This document shows, piece after piece, positions 35,263-44,463 of a DNA stretch of 64,000 bases (position 1 is its first letter; each line of letters begins with the position of its first letter). This DNA comes from Alloboseaceae bacterium BT-24-1 (GTDB lineage: Bacteria; Pseudomonadota; Alphaproteobacteria; Rhizobiales; Beijerinckiaceae): NCBI GenBank assembly GCA_025846845.1, contig JAOYTL010000006.1, positions 248,001-312,000 on the forward strand, written 5' to 3'. A model generated the notes under the pieces. That model searched no databases, had not been told where the DNA came from, and saw only the letters and a list, made by a program, of their open reading frames with translations. The position numbers and the translations under genes were made by a program.

Positions 35263-37149
35263 ATGCCAGCGCAAGCGCAGAACCTCGTCCGTTTTGACCG
35301 CCTACAACGCGTATCGTCACGGTCGCTCTGGGCAGACCCTCAATGGCATTTCGACAGCACGCGGCCCGACCTGCGAACCCACCAACTCTTGATAGACTGG
35401 GCTTTCGAACTGCCTGACGGCAGCCGTTTCACCGATCCACCGTGGGGCCGGTGGCTGGAGGACGCACGCACCTTCATTTGGTCGCTGCACATCGATCCGC
35501 CGCCAGGGCGTCGACAGGCGCGGGCAAGGTCGCTCGTCACGACCGCGCTCAGGCTTCGCGCCCTGATCCGATGGATGGCCGAGCAGGCGATGCGCAGCTT
35601 CGCCCAACTGGACCGCGATACAGCCGAACGGTTCATGCAGCACGTGGCAGGACGACGAACCCTCGCAGGAGCTCCGATCAGCCCCGGCACCAGGCACGAC
35701 TACGCAAACCTTCTTCTCGCCCTCTATCAGCAACGGTCCAGGCTCGCTTTTGCGCCTCCCGAGCATCCTTTCGGCGACGAGCGTGCCAGCCGCTTCTCCG
35801 GGTTCAGCCGTCATACGGTCCAGCGCTTGCCCTTCACTCCGGACGCCATCGCCGTTCCACTCGTCTCGGCGGCGATCCGGTTGATCGGGCGCCCGGCCGA
35901 TGATGTCATTGCGCTGCGGGACCGAGTTGTTCCGGTTCGTCTGGACGATCAGGGCCAATCCCTTTTTATCCACCGGGCGACAGTCCGGACGCTTGTGTCC
36001 TCCTTCCGCTTTTCCACGCTCGACGGTGAGGAGGCCCCGTGGCATGCGCCACTCTCCGGGGTGAAGGAGCTGCGGCTGCTGATCAACCGGATTCAGGAAG
36101 CATGCTTCATCACCATCGCCTATCTGGTCGGCGCAAGGGTCTCAGAGATCCTTACGCTGGAGGCGAACTGCATCGAGGAACATCCATCCGCGGATGGCAG
36201 CGAAGCCTTCGCCTACCTCCGCGGTCGGATATTCAAGACCGCCGCCAGCGAGGCCGGAACACCGCATCTGTGGCCGGCCCCGCCGCCTGTCCTGCGCGCC
36301 ATCGAGATTCTGCATCACCTATCAGAGCCTTTTCGCGCCGACGCGGGCCGACCCGAGCTTTGGCTCTCCCTTGCCGGCAGCGGCATTGTCGACGCCCGAG
36401 CTCCAGAGGTCATCACCGCCGGTTCCCTAATCATCCGCCTGAACGAGCGGTTCGCCCCATTCATCGACATGCCTCTCAAGAAGGACGGCTTGCCCTGGCA
36501 CCTGACCACGCATCAGGGCCGCAAGACCTTTGCCCGCTTCGTCGGCAAGCGCGACCGCACCGGCCTTCATGCTCTCCAGCATCATTTCGGGCACGTGACC
36601 CGCATCATGACCGACAGCGCCTATGTCGGCACGGATTTCGACCTCGGTGAGCTCGTGGACGCTCAAACCCTCGAAGAGACCCGCTCCGCTCTCGAGGAAC
36701 TGCTCACCGCCTCGCGTCTCGGCGGCAAGGCTGGACGACTGCTGTCGTCGCGATCGCGCTTCCGGGGCCGTACCCGCAACGGCGAACTTGCCGCCTATGT
36801 CGATTTCCTGATCGAGGACAGCGGCATGCGGCTGGGCGTCTGCGATTGGGGCTATTGCGTCTATCGCGCCGAGACCGCCGCCTGCATGGGTGACGAACGC
36901 GGCCCGAACCCGCTCTGGCGCACCGAGAGCACCTGCCTGAGCTGCGCCAACTTCGCCGTCACCGAGCGCCATCGGCCGGTCTGGCAGGCCCGGCTCGATC
37001 GCAATCTCGCGCTGATCGCCGACCAACGGCTCGACGGAGCGAGCCGTGCACTCGCCAACACACGTATTGCGGAGTGCGAGCGCATCCTGTCCGATCTTTC
37101 CGCAATAGAGGGTCCCCATGGCCAAGCCGCCAGCCGCAAACCCGCATGA
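35263..37149 (+). CDS. Large tyrosine recombinase, TnpB-like (second copy)
   Basis: 628 aa. Catalytic pattern: Arg in LVGARVSEILTLE, HxxR in HLTTHQGRKTFARF, His in LQHHFGHVTRIM and Tyr in TDSAYVGTD. A C-terminal Cys motif (CLSCANFAVTERH) resembles the zinc tail of the preceding protein. ATG 35263 has GGAG 5 bases upstream. It overlaps the DUF6262-type gene by 32 bases. Presence of two large recombinases plus TnpA departs from classical Tn554. Confidence 0.82.
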   Translation: MPAQAQNLVRFDRLQRVSSRSLWADPQWHFDSTRPDLRTHQLLIDWAFELPDGSRFTDPPWGRWLEDARTFIWSLHIDPPPGRRQARARSLVTTALRLRALIRWMAEQAMRSFAQLDRDTAERFMQHVAGRRTLAGAPISPGTRHDYANLLLALYQQRSRLAFAPPEHPFGDERASRFSGFSRHTVQRLPFTPDAIAVPLVSAAIRLIGRPADDVIALRDRVVPVRLDDQGQSLFIHRATVRTLVSSFRFSTLDGEEAPWHAPLSGVKELRLLINRIQEACFITIAYLVGARVSEILTLEANCIEEHPSADGSEAFAYLRGRIFKTAASEAGTPHLWPAPPPVLRAIEILHHLSEPFRADAGRPELWLSLAGSGIVDARAPEVITAGSLIIRLNERFAPFIDMPLKKDGLPWHLTTHQGRKTFARFVGKRDRTGLHALQHHFGHVTRIMTDSAYVGTDFDLGELVDAQTLEETRSALEELLTASRLGGKAGRLLSSRSRFRGRTRNGELAAYVDFLIEDSGMRLGVCDWGYCVYRAETAACMGDERGPNPLWRTESTCLSCANFAVTERHRPVWQARLDRNLALIADQRLDGASRALANTRIAECERILSDLSAIEGPHGQAASRKPA

Positions 37150-37561
37150 TCGGCGCATGGAGGCGACGGCCGAGAAGCTGCGCCTCGCTCTCGAGCGCCT
37201 GGTCGGAGGGGCCGGGCAGCGCTCCAGTGCATCGATCGCGCGCCTGACCGTCGCCGCACTGGCACGCGAGGCCGGCCTCAGTCGCAATGCCATTTACGCC
37301 AATCACCGCGATATCCTCGACGATCTCACCCGAGCCCGCCAGCGGCAGCGCGTGCCCGACCGAATCGCCACCATGGAAGACAAGATTACTGAGCAGCGCG
37401 GTGCGATCGACGACATGCAGCTGCGGATCCGACAGCTCGCGACCGAGAATGCCGGGCTCATGCGGCGAGCCATCGAGGCAGAACGTCGCGCCGACAGGGC
37501 CGAGCGCCGCAGCGCTCAGTTGACGAAGGAGAGGGCATGGTTTCCGGCTAAACGATGCTAA
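37118..37561 (+). CDS. TnpC-like accessory protein (DUF6262)
   Basis: 147 aa. N-terminal helix-turn-helix-like part (SASIARLTVAALAREAGLSRNAIYANHRDILDDL) followed by a coiled coil (RIATMEDKITEQRGAIDDMQLRIRQLATENAGLMRRAIEAERRADRAER). Proteins of this type follow the recombinases of Tn554-like elements and influence orientation or frequency of transposition. The last 11 residues (ERAWFPAKRC) look abnormal and meet rearranged DNA, so the C-terminus may be truncated. Confidence 0.75.
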   Translation: MAKPPAANPHDRRMEATAEKLRLALERLVGGAGQRSSASIARLTVAALAREAGLSRNAIYANHRDILDDLTRARQRQRVPDRIATMEDKITEQRGAIDDMQLRIRQLATENAGLMRRAIEAERRADRAERRSAQLTKERAWFPAKRC

Positions 37562-37667
37562 GGGCGAACGATCGGTGAACACACCACGCCGCATGGCTTC
37601 TTGGCGAGAGGTTGAGCGGTTTTCGGCTTGTCGCCTGTGCGGCGCGATCCCAGAGGAAGTCGCCGGA

Positions 37668-37870
37668 GAACACGTGATCGGTTGTGCCGCCGGTGTCGGT
37701 GTAGTGCTCCGTGATGCCGAGATGGTTGCCATGGTGAAGTAGGCCATCGAGCACATAGGGAGCTTCATGGGTTGCCGCCGAGATGACTTTGACGTGGTAG
37801 GGCCCGTGCTGGTCGGAGACGTGGGTATAGAAGCTGAACTCCAGCATCGACAGCGTAGCGCGCATTGATA
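37668..37870 (-). pseudogene. Fragment of a Tn3-family transposase
   Basis: About 65 codons read FYTHVSDQHGPYHVKVIS, THEAPYVLDGLLHH and HYTDTGGTTDHVF, the DDE-domain region of Tn3 TnpA. Both sides lose homology abruptly, and an adjoining piece (GGDINARY) lies in another frame. It is a relic of a Tn3-type insertion at the edge of the cargo cassette. Confidence 0.75.
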
Positions 37871-37941
37871 TCGCCACCGGAGGCAGCGGGCTTCCCGCCT
37901 CGGAAGAACTGGCCATCCGAACTCGACGTTGTGCGGTCGCC

Positions 37942-38088
37942 CCAGATCGGTCCGGCAGGAGCGGGTAGCCAGTTCGCCTCACGCTCCGGTCCCGGAGATT
38001 CGTGCTGGAGGTAGAGCGTCACCGACCCGTCCGGGTCCCGTTTCAGTGAGGGCAGCATCGGCGAGTTGATGAGGTAGCCGTTGAGCGC
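37942..38088 (-). pseudogene. C-terminal fragment of a DUF1254/DUF1214 protein
   Basis: About 49 codons read NGYLINSPMLPSLKRDPDGSV, TLYLQHESPGP and EANWLPAPAGP, the DUF1214 C-terminus. The rest of the gene is missing, cut on one side by the hlyD-like gene and on the other by the Tn3 remnant. Intact relatives of this protein occur in sulfatase cassettes, so the cassette has lost one member. Confidence 0.7.
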
Positions 38089-38090
38089 AT

Positions 38091-39032
38091 TCAGAATGGG
38101 TTGACGTAGTTGAGGATCGCGATCTGCCGGAGGATCACGCGGCGGATCAAATGAGCGGGCTTGACCTGATCGGTAAAGATCGCGGCGTCGCCGACGGCAC
38201 CTGCGGGTAGGGCGTCTGCGAAAGCCGCGTTGTCGAGTTTGATACGCACGACGAACGGCGCAGCCGAAACGGCACGGGGCGCGACTGCGGTCCCCGAAGT
38301 CTGGGCCTGCCCGGTGGCGATCGCCTGTAGGACGCTCTCGACCCTGCCGGTCACGATGGCGCCGGGCTGTGTCTTGAACGTTAGTTCCACGGGCTGCCCC
38401 TGTGCCACATAGCGGACGGCGATCTGGTCGATCGCGACGCCGACGATGGTCTTCGACGTGTCGATGAAGGCCATCACCGGGGCGAGCGGCAGGCTGGCCA
38501 CCCGCGCCCCCTTTCGTAGGGCAACATTCGTCACATAACCGTCGGCCGGCGCCCGGACGGTCGTCTTGTCGAGGTTCCATTGCGCCGCCTCGAGCTGCGC
38601 GCGCAACTGGCTGACCTCTGCCTCGCGTTGCTCGACATCAAAGCTTCTGCCGGTGCCGCGGCTCTGAAGCTGGCTCATTTGTTCGAGCCGCAGCTCAGCG
38701 AAGGCAAGTTGGGACTTGAGGGCCTTGACCGTCGCCTCGAACGGAATGGGGTCGATCCTGAACAGGACGTCTCCCTCTTTGATTGGCCGGTTCGCCTCGA
38801 CGGGAACGTCGATCACCTCCCCTGCGACGGACGGCACGATGGCCACCGAATTGCGCACGACGAGCGCGGCGCCCTGGGGAGCGCCCCAATTCATCGGGAT
38901 GAAGAGGCCGATGAGCAGGATCAGCAGAACGAGGAGCGGCGAGAACTTCCAGAACAGGTTGAGTCTGATGACCCCAAGCTTCACCAGCAGGAAGAGCAGG
39001 ACGAGATAGACATTGAGGAGAACGATGATCAT
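38091..39032 (-). CDS. HlyD-family membrane protein (YiaV-like)
   Basis: 313 aa. Two N-terminal hydrophobic segments (MIIVLLNVYLVLLFLLV and FSPLLVLLILLIGLFI) precede the HlyD barrel (VAIVPSVAGEVIDVPVEANRPIKEGDVLFRIDP) and its partner half (TVRAPADGYVTNVALRKGARV), with a helical hairpin between. It follows a DUF3302 gene with a 4-base overlap, the E. coli yiaW-yiaV arrangement. ATG 39032 lies in the overlap. Likely part of an envelope complex; substrate unknown. The C-terminal end (FDQVKPAH to YVNPF) may be near a rearrangement. Confidence 0.8.
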   Translation of the reverse strand: MIIVLLNVYLVLLFLLVKLGVIRLNLFWKFSPLLVLLILLIGLFIPMNWGAPQGAALVVRNSVAIVPSVAGEVIDVPVEANRPIKEGDVLFRIDPIPFEATVKALKSQLAFAELRLEQMSQLQSRGTGRSFDVEQREAEVSQLRAQLEAAQWNLDKTTVRAPADGYVTNVALRKGARVASLPLAPVMAFIDTSKTIVGVAIDQIAVRYVAQGQPVELTFKTQPGAIVTGRVESVLQAIATGQAQTSGTAVAPRAVSAAPFVVRIKLDNAAFADALPAGAVGDAAIFTDQVKPAHLIRRVILRQIAILNYVNPF

Positions 39033-39280
39033 CGGGCCGCCTCCGCATCGGCGGCCTGCCGCACCGGCACATCGACATAGGCCCAGATCAGGACGACCGG
39101 CCACAGCACGAAGCCGAGGAAGAGCGTGACCCAGCCTCCGATGGCGACGGCCTCCGCCCACGGATGGCTGCGCCGCCGCGCAACCATTCCAGGTAGCATG
39201 GCGACCAGGACGACGATGGCGACCGTGCTGAGCAACAGCACGACCAGAACGAGCCAGGCGAAGAGGTCGAGCATGGACAT
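39029..39280 (-). CDS. DUF3302 inner-membrane protein (YiaW-like)
   Basis: 83 aa with two membrane helices (LFAWLVLVVLLLSTVAIVVLVAML and AVAIGGWVTLFLGFVLWPVVLIWAYV). Size and neighbour match YiaW of E. coli. ATG 39280 has GGAG upstream. Overlaps the hlyD-like gene by 4 bases, so the pair is coupled. Confidence 0.8.
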   Translation of the reverse strand: MSMLDLFAWLVLVVLLLSTVAIVVLVAMLPGMVARRRSHPWAEAVAIGGWVTLFLGFVLWPVVLIWAYVDVPVRQAADAEAAR

Positions 39281-39299
39281 GAGCGTCTCCGGCGCGCCG

Positions 39300-40079
39300 T
39301 TAGAACCGATAAGTCGCGGCCAGGATCGGGCCGTGCATGGTCGCGTCGTAAAGGAAGCGACCCTTGCGGTAGTCGACATGCAGGGCGCGATAGCCGGCGT
39401 GGACCGTCCAGTTTTCGTTCCAACGGTAGTTTAGGGTGCCGAGCGCCTGCCAGGTTAGCCGCGAGCCCGCATCGAAGCCCCCGACATCTCCGATCAGGGT
39501 CACGCTCCATGGCCCGCCGAGTCGAGCGATCAGCCTTGCGGCCACCACCGGATCGAGCCAGCTCTCCGCTTCGGAATGCTCAATGGCGAGGTTCAGTGCG
39601 CCCGGGCCGATCTTCAGGCGGTTGTCGAGATTCCAGAAGCGTAGCCCAGCACCGAGATCGACGTCGAAGCTGGCGTCGCTGTAGAGCCGATACAGGACGG
39701 AGGCCTGCAATATGAGCGTCTGCGAGCGCAGTTTCACGCTGGAAAAGTACGGTCCGGGCAATGTCGTACCCGACGTCACCTGGGTGAGCATGGCGTCGGC
39801 GATGAAGCCCCATTTGCCGAACCGCATCTCGGCGACGCCCATCAGGCCGCCGTTGAAGTCCTTCAAGATGTCTCCGAAGCTGAGGTCGACCTTGGCTGCG
39901 GGCAGCGGCGGCAAGGTCGAGGCGCGCCCGTGCAGAGCCGAGGCCCAGCCATAGCCGGTGAAGGAGAACGTCGGACCAGAACCGCTGGTCAATGGGGCTT
40001 GGGCCGGCGGTTTAAGATCCGCCGCCTGAACGAAGGCAATTCCAGCAATGGTCGCGGCTGCGACGACGATCGATCTCAT
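39300..40079 (-). CDS. Outer-membrane beta-barrel protein
   Basis: 259 aa. Signal peptide MRSIVVAAATIAGIAFVQAADL with cleavage after AQA-like sequence. The rest alternates in beta strands (KWGFIADAMLTQV, LILQASVLYRLYS, WSVTLIGDVGGFD, WTVHAGYRALHVDYR) and ends in Phe (LAATYRF), the outer-membrane insertion signal. It is in the sulfatase cassette and may pass the sulfated substrate across the outer membrane; that is inferred. Confidence 0.78.
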   Translation of the reverse strand: MRSIVVAAATIAGIAFVQAADLKPPAQAPLTSGSGPTFSFTGYGWASALHGRASTLPPLPAAKVDLSFGDILKDFNGGLMGVAEMRFGKWGFIADAMLTQVTSGTTLPGPYFSSVKLRSQTLILQASVLYRLYSDASFDVDLGAGLRFWNLDNRLKIGPGALNLAIEHSEAESWLDPVVAARLIARLGGPWSVTLIGDVGGFDAGSRLTWQALGTLNYRWNENWTVHAGYRALHVDYRKGRFLYDATMHGPILAATYRF

Positions 40080-40311
40080 AGCTTGTTCCTTTTGGGTAGC
40101 AGCCCCCCAGGCAGCCCAGTTGGACCGGCACCTTCCGCGCTATTCAATTCAGCACCTGGATGGGCGGGGAATTCCAGGTCCCATCGAGCGCCACCGGTCG
40201 CTGCGAATAAATCCGCAAGCCGGGCTGGAATGCGCCGTTGGGAACCGGAGTGTTCTCGATCGCTGAGAAAGGGCCAGCCGCAGCGGTTGGCCGCGGCTAG
40301 CAAGGTGGGTC

Positions 40312-42705
40312 TCACCTCAGATACTTCACCGTCATGCGGTCGATCTTGCCGTTGAACTTGAACGGAGCGCGGCTGAAATAGGCGTCCGAGACCGGCGAGT
40401 AGCTGTCCATGCCGACGTCGAAGGTGTCGTTCGGAGTGAAGCCGATCGAAGCGGAGCGCGGTACGCGTCCGGCGGCGATCTGCTCACCGTTGGCGCGGAT
40501 GGTGATATCCAGCGGCGCGGTGTGGCCCTTGCCTCGACGGGTCTCGATTTCCAGCTTCACCTTGCCAACCGGCAACGGCTTGTCGCTTTCGATCCGCGTC
40601 CGCTCGATCTGAAAGGTATTGTACTCGTAAGTCAGCTTGCCCTTCTCGACCCAGATCGACATGCCCCCGGAATAGGCGCCAACGGCGTAGATGACCCCCT
40701 CTGAGTCCGGCTTGAGCTCGAGATCGACCGTCGCGAGATTGCTGACGATGCCGACCTTGGCAGCGGAGGCTTCCGGCAGCCCGACGACGTCTTGCGTATA
40801 GTAAAACTCGGTTGCGGAATTCTGCGGTGCATCCTCCGGATGAAGTACCATCGACCACAGTCCGCCGCCAATCGGGTAGGCCTTGTTCTCTTTGGCGGTG
40901 GCGTTGAATGCCGCAACCATCTCCTTGACCTTCGCCGGATTCTGCTTGGCCAGGTTCACGGCCTGCGAGAAATCTTTCTTTAGGTCATAGAGTTCCCACG
41001 TGTCCTTGTCCGGTGTCCATGTGGCAATGCTAGGATCGATGCCTGGCTTCCAAGGGACGCGGGGACCGAAGACGGAGGCAAACCAGCCGTCCTTGTAGTA
41101 GCCGCGGCTGCCCATCACTTCGAAGTACTGGTTCGGCTTGTTCTCCGGAGCGTTCGCATTGCTGAACGTCGCGACCATGCTAACACCGTCGATAGGCTGC
41201 TGGGAGACGCCATCCACGAGTTTCGGCGGCTTGATCTTCAGCACGTCGTAGATCGTCGGAACGATGTCGTTGACATGGTAGAACTGCGAGCGCGGCTTCG
41301 GATCTCCCTTGATGGTCTTCGGCCAGGAGATGGCGAGCGGGGTGCGCGTGCCACCGAAATGCGCCGCGACCAGCTTGGTCGACTGGTAGGGGGTCGAGCC
41401 TGCCCAAGCCCATCCCGCATGATACATGTTGTCCGTCTTCGGGCTTCCAAGAGCATCAAGGCCACCCACGCCCTCAAGGGCCCGCAAGTGATCCTTGATT
41501 TCGCTCGTGACCCCGTTCTGCGCCATCAATTCGCTGATCGAGCCGTTCTGGCCCTCGGCGCTGGATCCGTTGTCGCCCCAGACATAGAAGACGAGCGTGT
41601 TCTCGCGCATCCCGAGCCGATCGAGTTCGTCGATCAGTCTCCCGGCTTGGGTATCTGCATGTTCGACAAATCCGGCGAACACCTCCATCAAGCGGCGCTG
41701 GAAAGGCCTTTCGGCTTCAGGAATGGACGCCCAGCCCGCCAATGAGTCCGGGCGTGGCGTGAGATTGGTGTCCTTGGGTATCCATCCGATTTCTTTTTGA
41801 CGCGCGAACACCTGCTCGCGCATCGCATCCCATCCGTCGTCGAATTTACCTTTGTATTTGTCGGCCCAGTCTTTGAAGATGTGATGCGGGCCGTGCGCGG
41901 CACCGGGCGCCCAGTACATCATGAAGGGTTTGTCAGGCGTGACGGCCCGATGGTTCCTCAACCAGCTCAACGCCTTGTCGGTCATGTCCTCGGTGAAATG
42001 ATGCTCCTTGCCATCGTGCCGTGGCGGAAGCACGGTCGTGTTCTCGACGACAGCCGTTTCCCACTGGGAAGCCTCACCTCCGAGGAAACCGTAGAAGTAA
42101 TCGAAACCGACGAATCGACCTGTTGGCCAGCGGTCGTAAGGGCCCATGCGGGAGATGTCGGTGGAGGGTGTGTTGTGCCACTTCCCGAACGCGGAGGTGG
42201 CGTAGCCGTAGTAGCCCAGCACCTTCGCGACCGACGCAGTCGTCGCCGGCCACGCGCCTGTATAGCCGTCCCAGGCGTTGGCGAATTCGGCGATCTGCCC
42301 GAAGCCGGAACGATGTTGATTGCGGCCCGTCAGGAGCGCCGCTCGCGTCGGCGAGCACATCGCCGAGTTGTGAAAGCGATTGTAGGAGATTCCAGTTCCT
42401 GCGACGCGCGATAGCGTGGGCGTGTTGATCGGGCCGCCATAGGTCGAGGGCAAGGCAGGGCCCGTATCATCGAGCATGATGATGAGGATGTTGGGTGCGT
42501 TTGCGGGAAGCCGCTGCGAGGGCTTTGGTCTCACATAGGTCGATAGCTGCATGGTCCGTTCGGCCTTCGGGCCGGGCGCGGGAGGAAAGGGCAGGCTTTC
42601 CTGCGCTCTTGCGGTGCCGGTCGGCGTGCCTTGGGCGAGGGCCATGCCAAGGGCCGCGACGGAGCAGCGCGTCAGGAGGCTCTTCAACAGGGGCTTAGCA
42701 GACAT
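40312..42705 (-). CDS. Type I arylsulfatase (formylglycine-dependent)
   Basis: 797 aa. A signal peptide region (about 1-30, ending ARAQ) suggests export to the periplasm. The metal site is IIMLDDTG, and the modification motif CSPTRAALLTGR has its Cys at residue 117; this Cys is turned into formylglycine. Further active-site parts are GKWHN and PFMMYWAPGAAHGPHH. A C-terminal beta-sandwich of about 150 residues follows. The start overlaps the FGE gene by 11 bases, so enzyme and activator are made together. Substrate: a sulfate ester, identity unknown. Confidence 0.88.
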   Translation of the reverse strand: MSAKPLLKSLLTRCSVAALGMALAQGTPTGTARAQESLPFPPAPGPKAERTMQLSTYVRPKPSQRLPANAPNILIIMLDDTGPALPSTYGGPINTPTLSRVAGTGISYNRFHNSAMCSPTRAALLTGRNQHRSGFGQIAEFANAWDGYTGAWPATTASVAKVLGYYGYATSAFGKWHNTPSTDISRMGPYDRWPTGRFVGFDYFYGFLGGEASQWETAVVENTTVLPPRHDGKEHHFTEDMTDKALSWLRNHRAVTPDKPFMMYWAPGAAHGPHHIFKDWADKYKGKFDDGWDAMREQVFARQKEIGWIPKDTNLTPRPDSLAGWASIPEAERPFQRRLMEVFAGFVEHADTQAGRLIDELDRLGMRENTLVFYVWGDNGSSAEGQNGSISELMAQNGVTSEIKDHLRALEGVGGLDALGSPKTDNMYHAGWAWAGSTPYQSTKLVAAHFGGTRTPLAISWPKTIKGDPKPRSQFYHVNDIVPTIYDVLKIKPPKLVDGVSQQPIDGVSMVATFSNANAPENKPNQYFEVMGSRGYYKDGWFASVFGPRVPWKPGIDPSIATWTPDKDTWELYDLKKDFSQAVNLAKQNPAKVKEMVAAFNATAKENKAYPIGGGLWSMVLHPEDAPQNSATEFYYTQDVVGLPEASAAKVGIVSNLATVDLELKPDSEGVIYAVGAYSGGMSIWVEKGKLTYEYNTFQIERTRIESDKPLPVGKVKLEIETRRGKGHTAPLDITIRANGEQIAAGRVPRSASIGFTPNDTFDVGMDSYSPVSDAYFSRAPFKFNGKIDRMTVKYLR

Positions 42706-43720
42706 GTGACGCTTCCTCCGCTTTCGGACTTGATCGGACGACGCAACGAAAGCCGACATGGCTCGTCGACGTATCGATGGGTTGAGGATGCCGGGCAGCT
42801 GGGCGGTAGCGCCGGCAATAGTTTGGGGCACAGAGGTGGGAACCTCCCTTGAGCACGCGACGCGGTACCCTCACTTGCGGCGTGCAGGGGTCGAAGGAAG
42901 CCTCGGCCTGCCCTCGGCGAGGATTGCTTGGAATGCAGCAGGGCTTGGATGCGTCCGCGGGATGCCGTTCGGTCCAGAAGTCGCTCGTCCACTCCCAGAC
43001 ATTCCCGATCATGTCGTAAAGGCCATAGGCATTTGGCGGGAAGGCGGACACCGGAGAGGTACCTTCGTAACCATCATCGGCACTGTTCTGATGGGGGAAA
43101 GCGCCCTGCCAGGTGTTCGCCAGATGGCGCCCTCCAGGCGTCAGTTCGCCTCCCCAGGCGAACTCGGCCCCGTCCAGGCCGGAGCGCGCCGCGAATTCCC
43201 ATTCCGCCTCGGTGGGCAGAGATTTTCCTGACCAGGCGGCATAGGCCTCGGCGTCCTGATAGGTGATGTGGACGACCGGATGGTTGTCTCGACCGCGGAA
43301 GTTGCTGTTCGGGCCGCGCGGGCGACGCCAGTTCGCGCCGAACGCGAAGGTCCACCACGCCCCCCAGTCGCGCAGGTCGACGGCATGTCCTGGATCGACG
43401 AAGACCAGCGAGCCGGCCTTGAGTATGTGCGGCAAAGCGCCCGGATAATCTCCAGGATCCGGTGCGGTCTCGGCGAAGGTCACGTATCCCGTGGTCTCGA
43501 CGAAGGCGCGAAACTGCGCGTTCGTCACGGGCGCGGCGTCCATGAGGAAGCCGTCCACTCGGACGCGGTGGGACGGCCCCTCTTCCGGATAGTGATGATC
43601 CGACCCCATCCTGAACGTGCCGCCCGGAACCCAAACCATGCCCTCCGGCCGAAGCATGGCGCTGTGTTCTGCATTCGATGGATGATCTGTCGTAGGCTGC
43701 GTCGACATGCTCGTTCTCAT
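42695..43720 (-). CDS. Formylglycine-generating enzyme (sulfatase activator)
   Basis: 341 aa, SUMF1/FGE family. Typical parts are VWVPGGTFRMGSDHHYPEEGP, NHPVVHITYQDAEAYAAWSGKSLPTEAEWEFAARSG, NVWEWTSDF, and the active-site Cys pair in KGGSHLCAPNYCRRYRPAARH (Cys-x4-Cys), which binds copper in aerobic FGE. It converts Cys117 of the neighbouring sulfatase. ATG 43720 or 43708 may be used. Coupling with its client gene makes the cassette self-sufficient after transfer. Confidence 0.88.
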   Translation of the reverse strand: MRTSMSTQPTTDHPSNAEHSAMLRPEGMVWVPGGTFRMGSDHHYPEEGPSHRVRVDGFLMDAAPVTNAQFRAFVETTGYVTFAETAPDPGDYPGALPHILKAGSLVFVDPGHAVDLRDWGAWWTFAFGANWRRPRGPNSNFRGRDNHPVVHITYQDAEAYAAWSGKSLPTEAEWEFAARSGLDGAEFAWGGELTPGGRHLANTWQGAFPHQNSADDGYEGTSPVSAFPPNAYGLYDMIGNVWEWTSDFWTERHPADASKPCCIPSNPRRGQAEASFDPCTPQVRVPRRVLKGGSHLCAPNYCRRYRPAARHPQPIDTSTSHVGFRCVVRSSPKAEEASHVC

Positions 43721-43751
43721 GCCTTGGTCGACGCCATCTCGTGCCGCGGGT

Positions 43752-44253
43752 TCATTTCGGGCAGACATCCCAGAACCCCTTCGTCCGGTCTGCGTCGGTG
43801 TAGTACCAGCAGTAGCCGGGCGCCGGCGGGGATCCGGCCCAACTCGCGGCGGCAGCGGCGGAGACGAAGCCGACGGCTGCGCCGGCCACGACTGCCATTC
43901 CCGGATGCCACCAGTAGGATGGCGGCCTGACCCATGGGCTGGGTGGCGGCAGCGGCCGCACGACCGGAGGCCGCGGCGGAATTGGATGATGATAAACTGG
44001 AGCGCGCACGCCCGGCCGGGACGGACGGATCGGAGGCGTCGTGACAACCGTTCGGCCGGCGGCGACTCCGCCCGCGAGGCCCTCGAACCACGCCCCCGCG
44101 GACCACGGCTGCGGCGAGCGTCGTCAATCCCGGATCGTGGGTGGGCATTCCGATCGGCATGGCAGGTGCCGGCGTCGTCGCCAGAAAGATGATGGCGGCC
44201 ACCGCGCCGGCCGTCAGTCGGGCGCGACGTCGATCAACCGAATCTGCAACCAC
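43752..44253 (-). pseudogene. Small exported protein with a frameshift
   Basis: A signal peptide (RLTAGAVAAIIFLATTPAPA) begins near GTG 44253 and runs to about 44100 in one frame. The conserved C-terminal part (AWFEGLAGGVAAGR to PSYWWHPGMAVVAGAAVGFV and YCWYYTDADRTKGFWDVCPK) is in another frame, ending at 43752. The change occurs at the C/G run near 44093-44099. Either the gene is broken or the sequence has a one-base error. Short Pro/Tyr-rich exported protein beside the sulfatase pair; function unknown. Confidence 0.55.
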
Positions 44254-44463
44254 TGTTCCGGACAAACTACGCGACGATGTGTCCAGCGCGTTTCCTTCAT
44301 GAGGGCGCGCATCATCTTCCCCCCCAAAGCCGCGGACCATATCACCGCCTCCGAACGCCATCTTGTCGCGCGCCAGTTGTCGAACGCCGTCCGTCTTGCG
44401 TAAGACCGGGAACAAGGAGGTGGCGGCGCTATGGCCGCTAGCATAAGCGCTCGGAAAAGCGTA

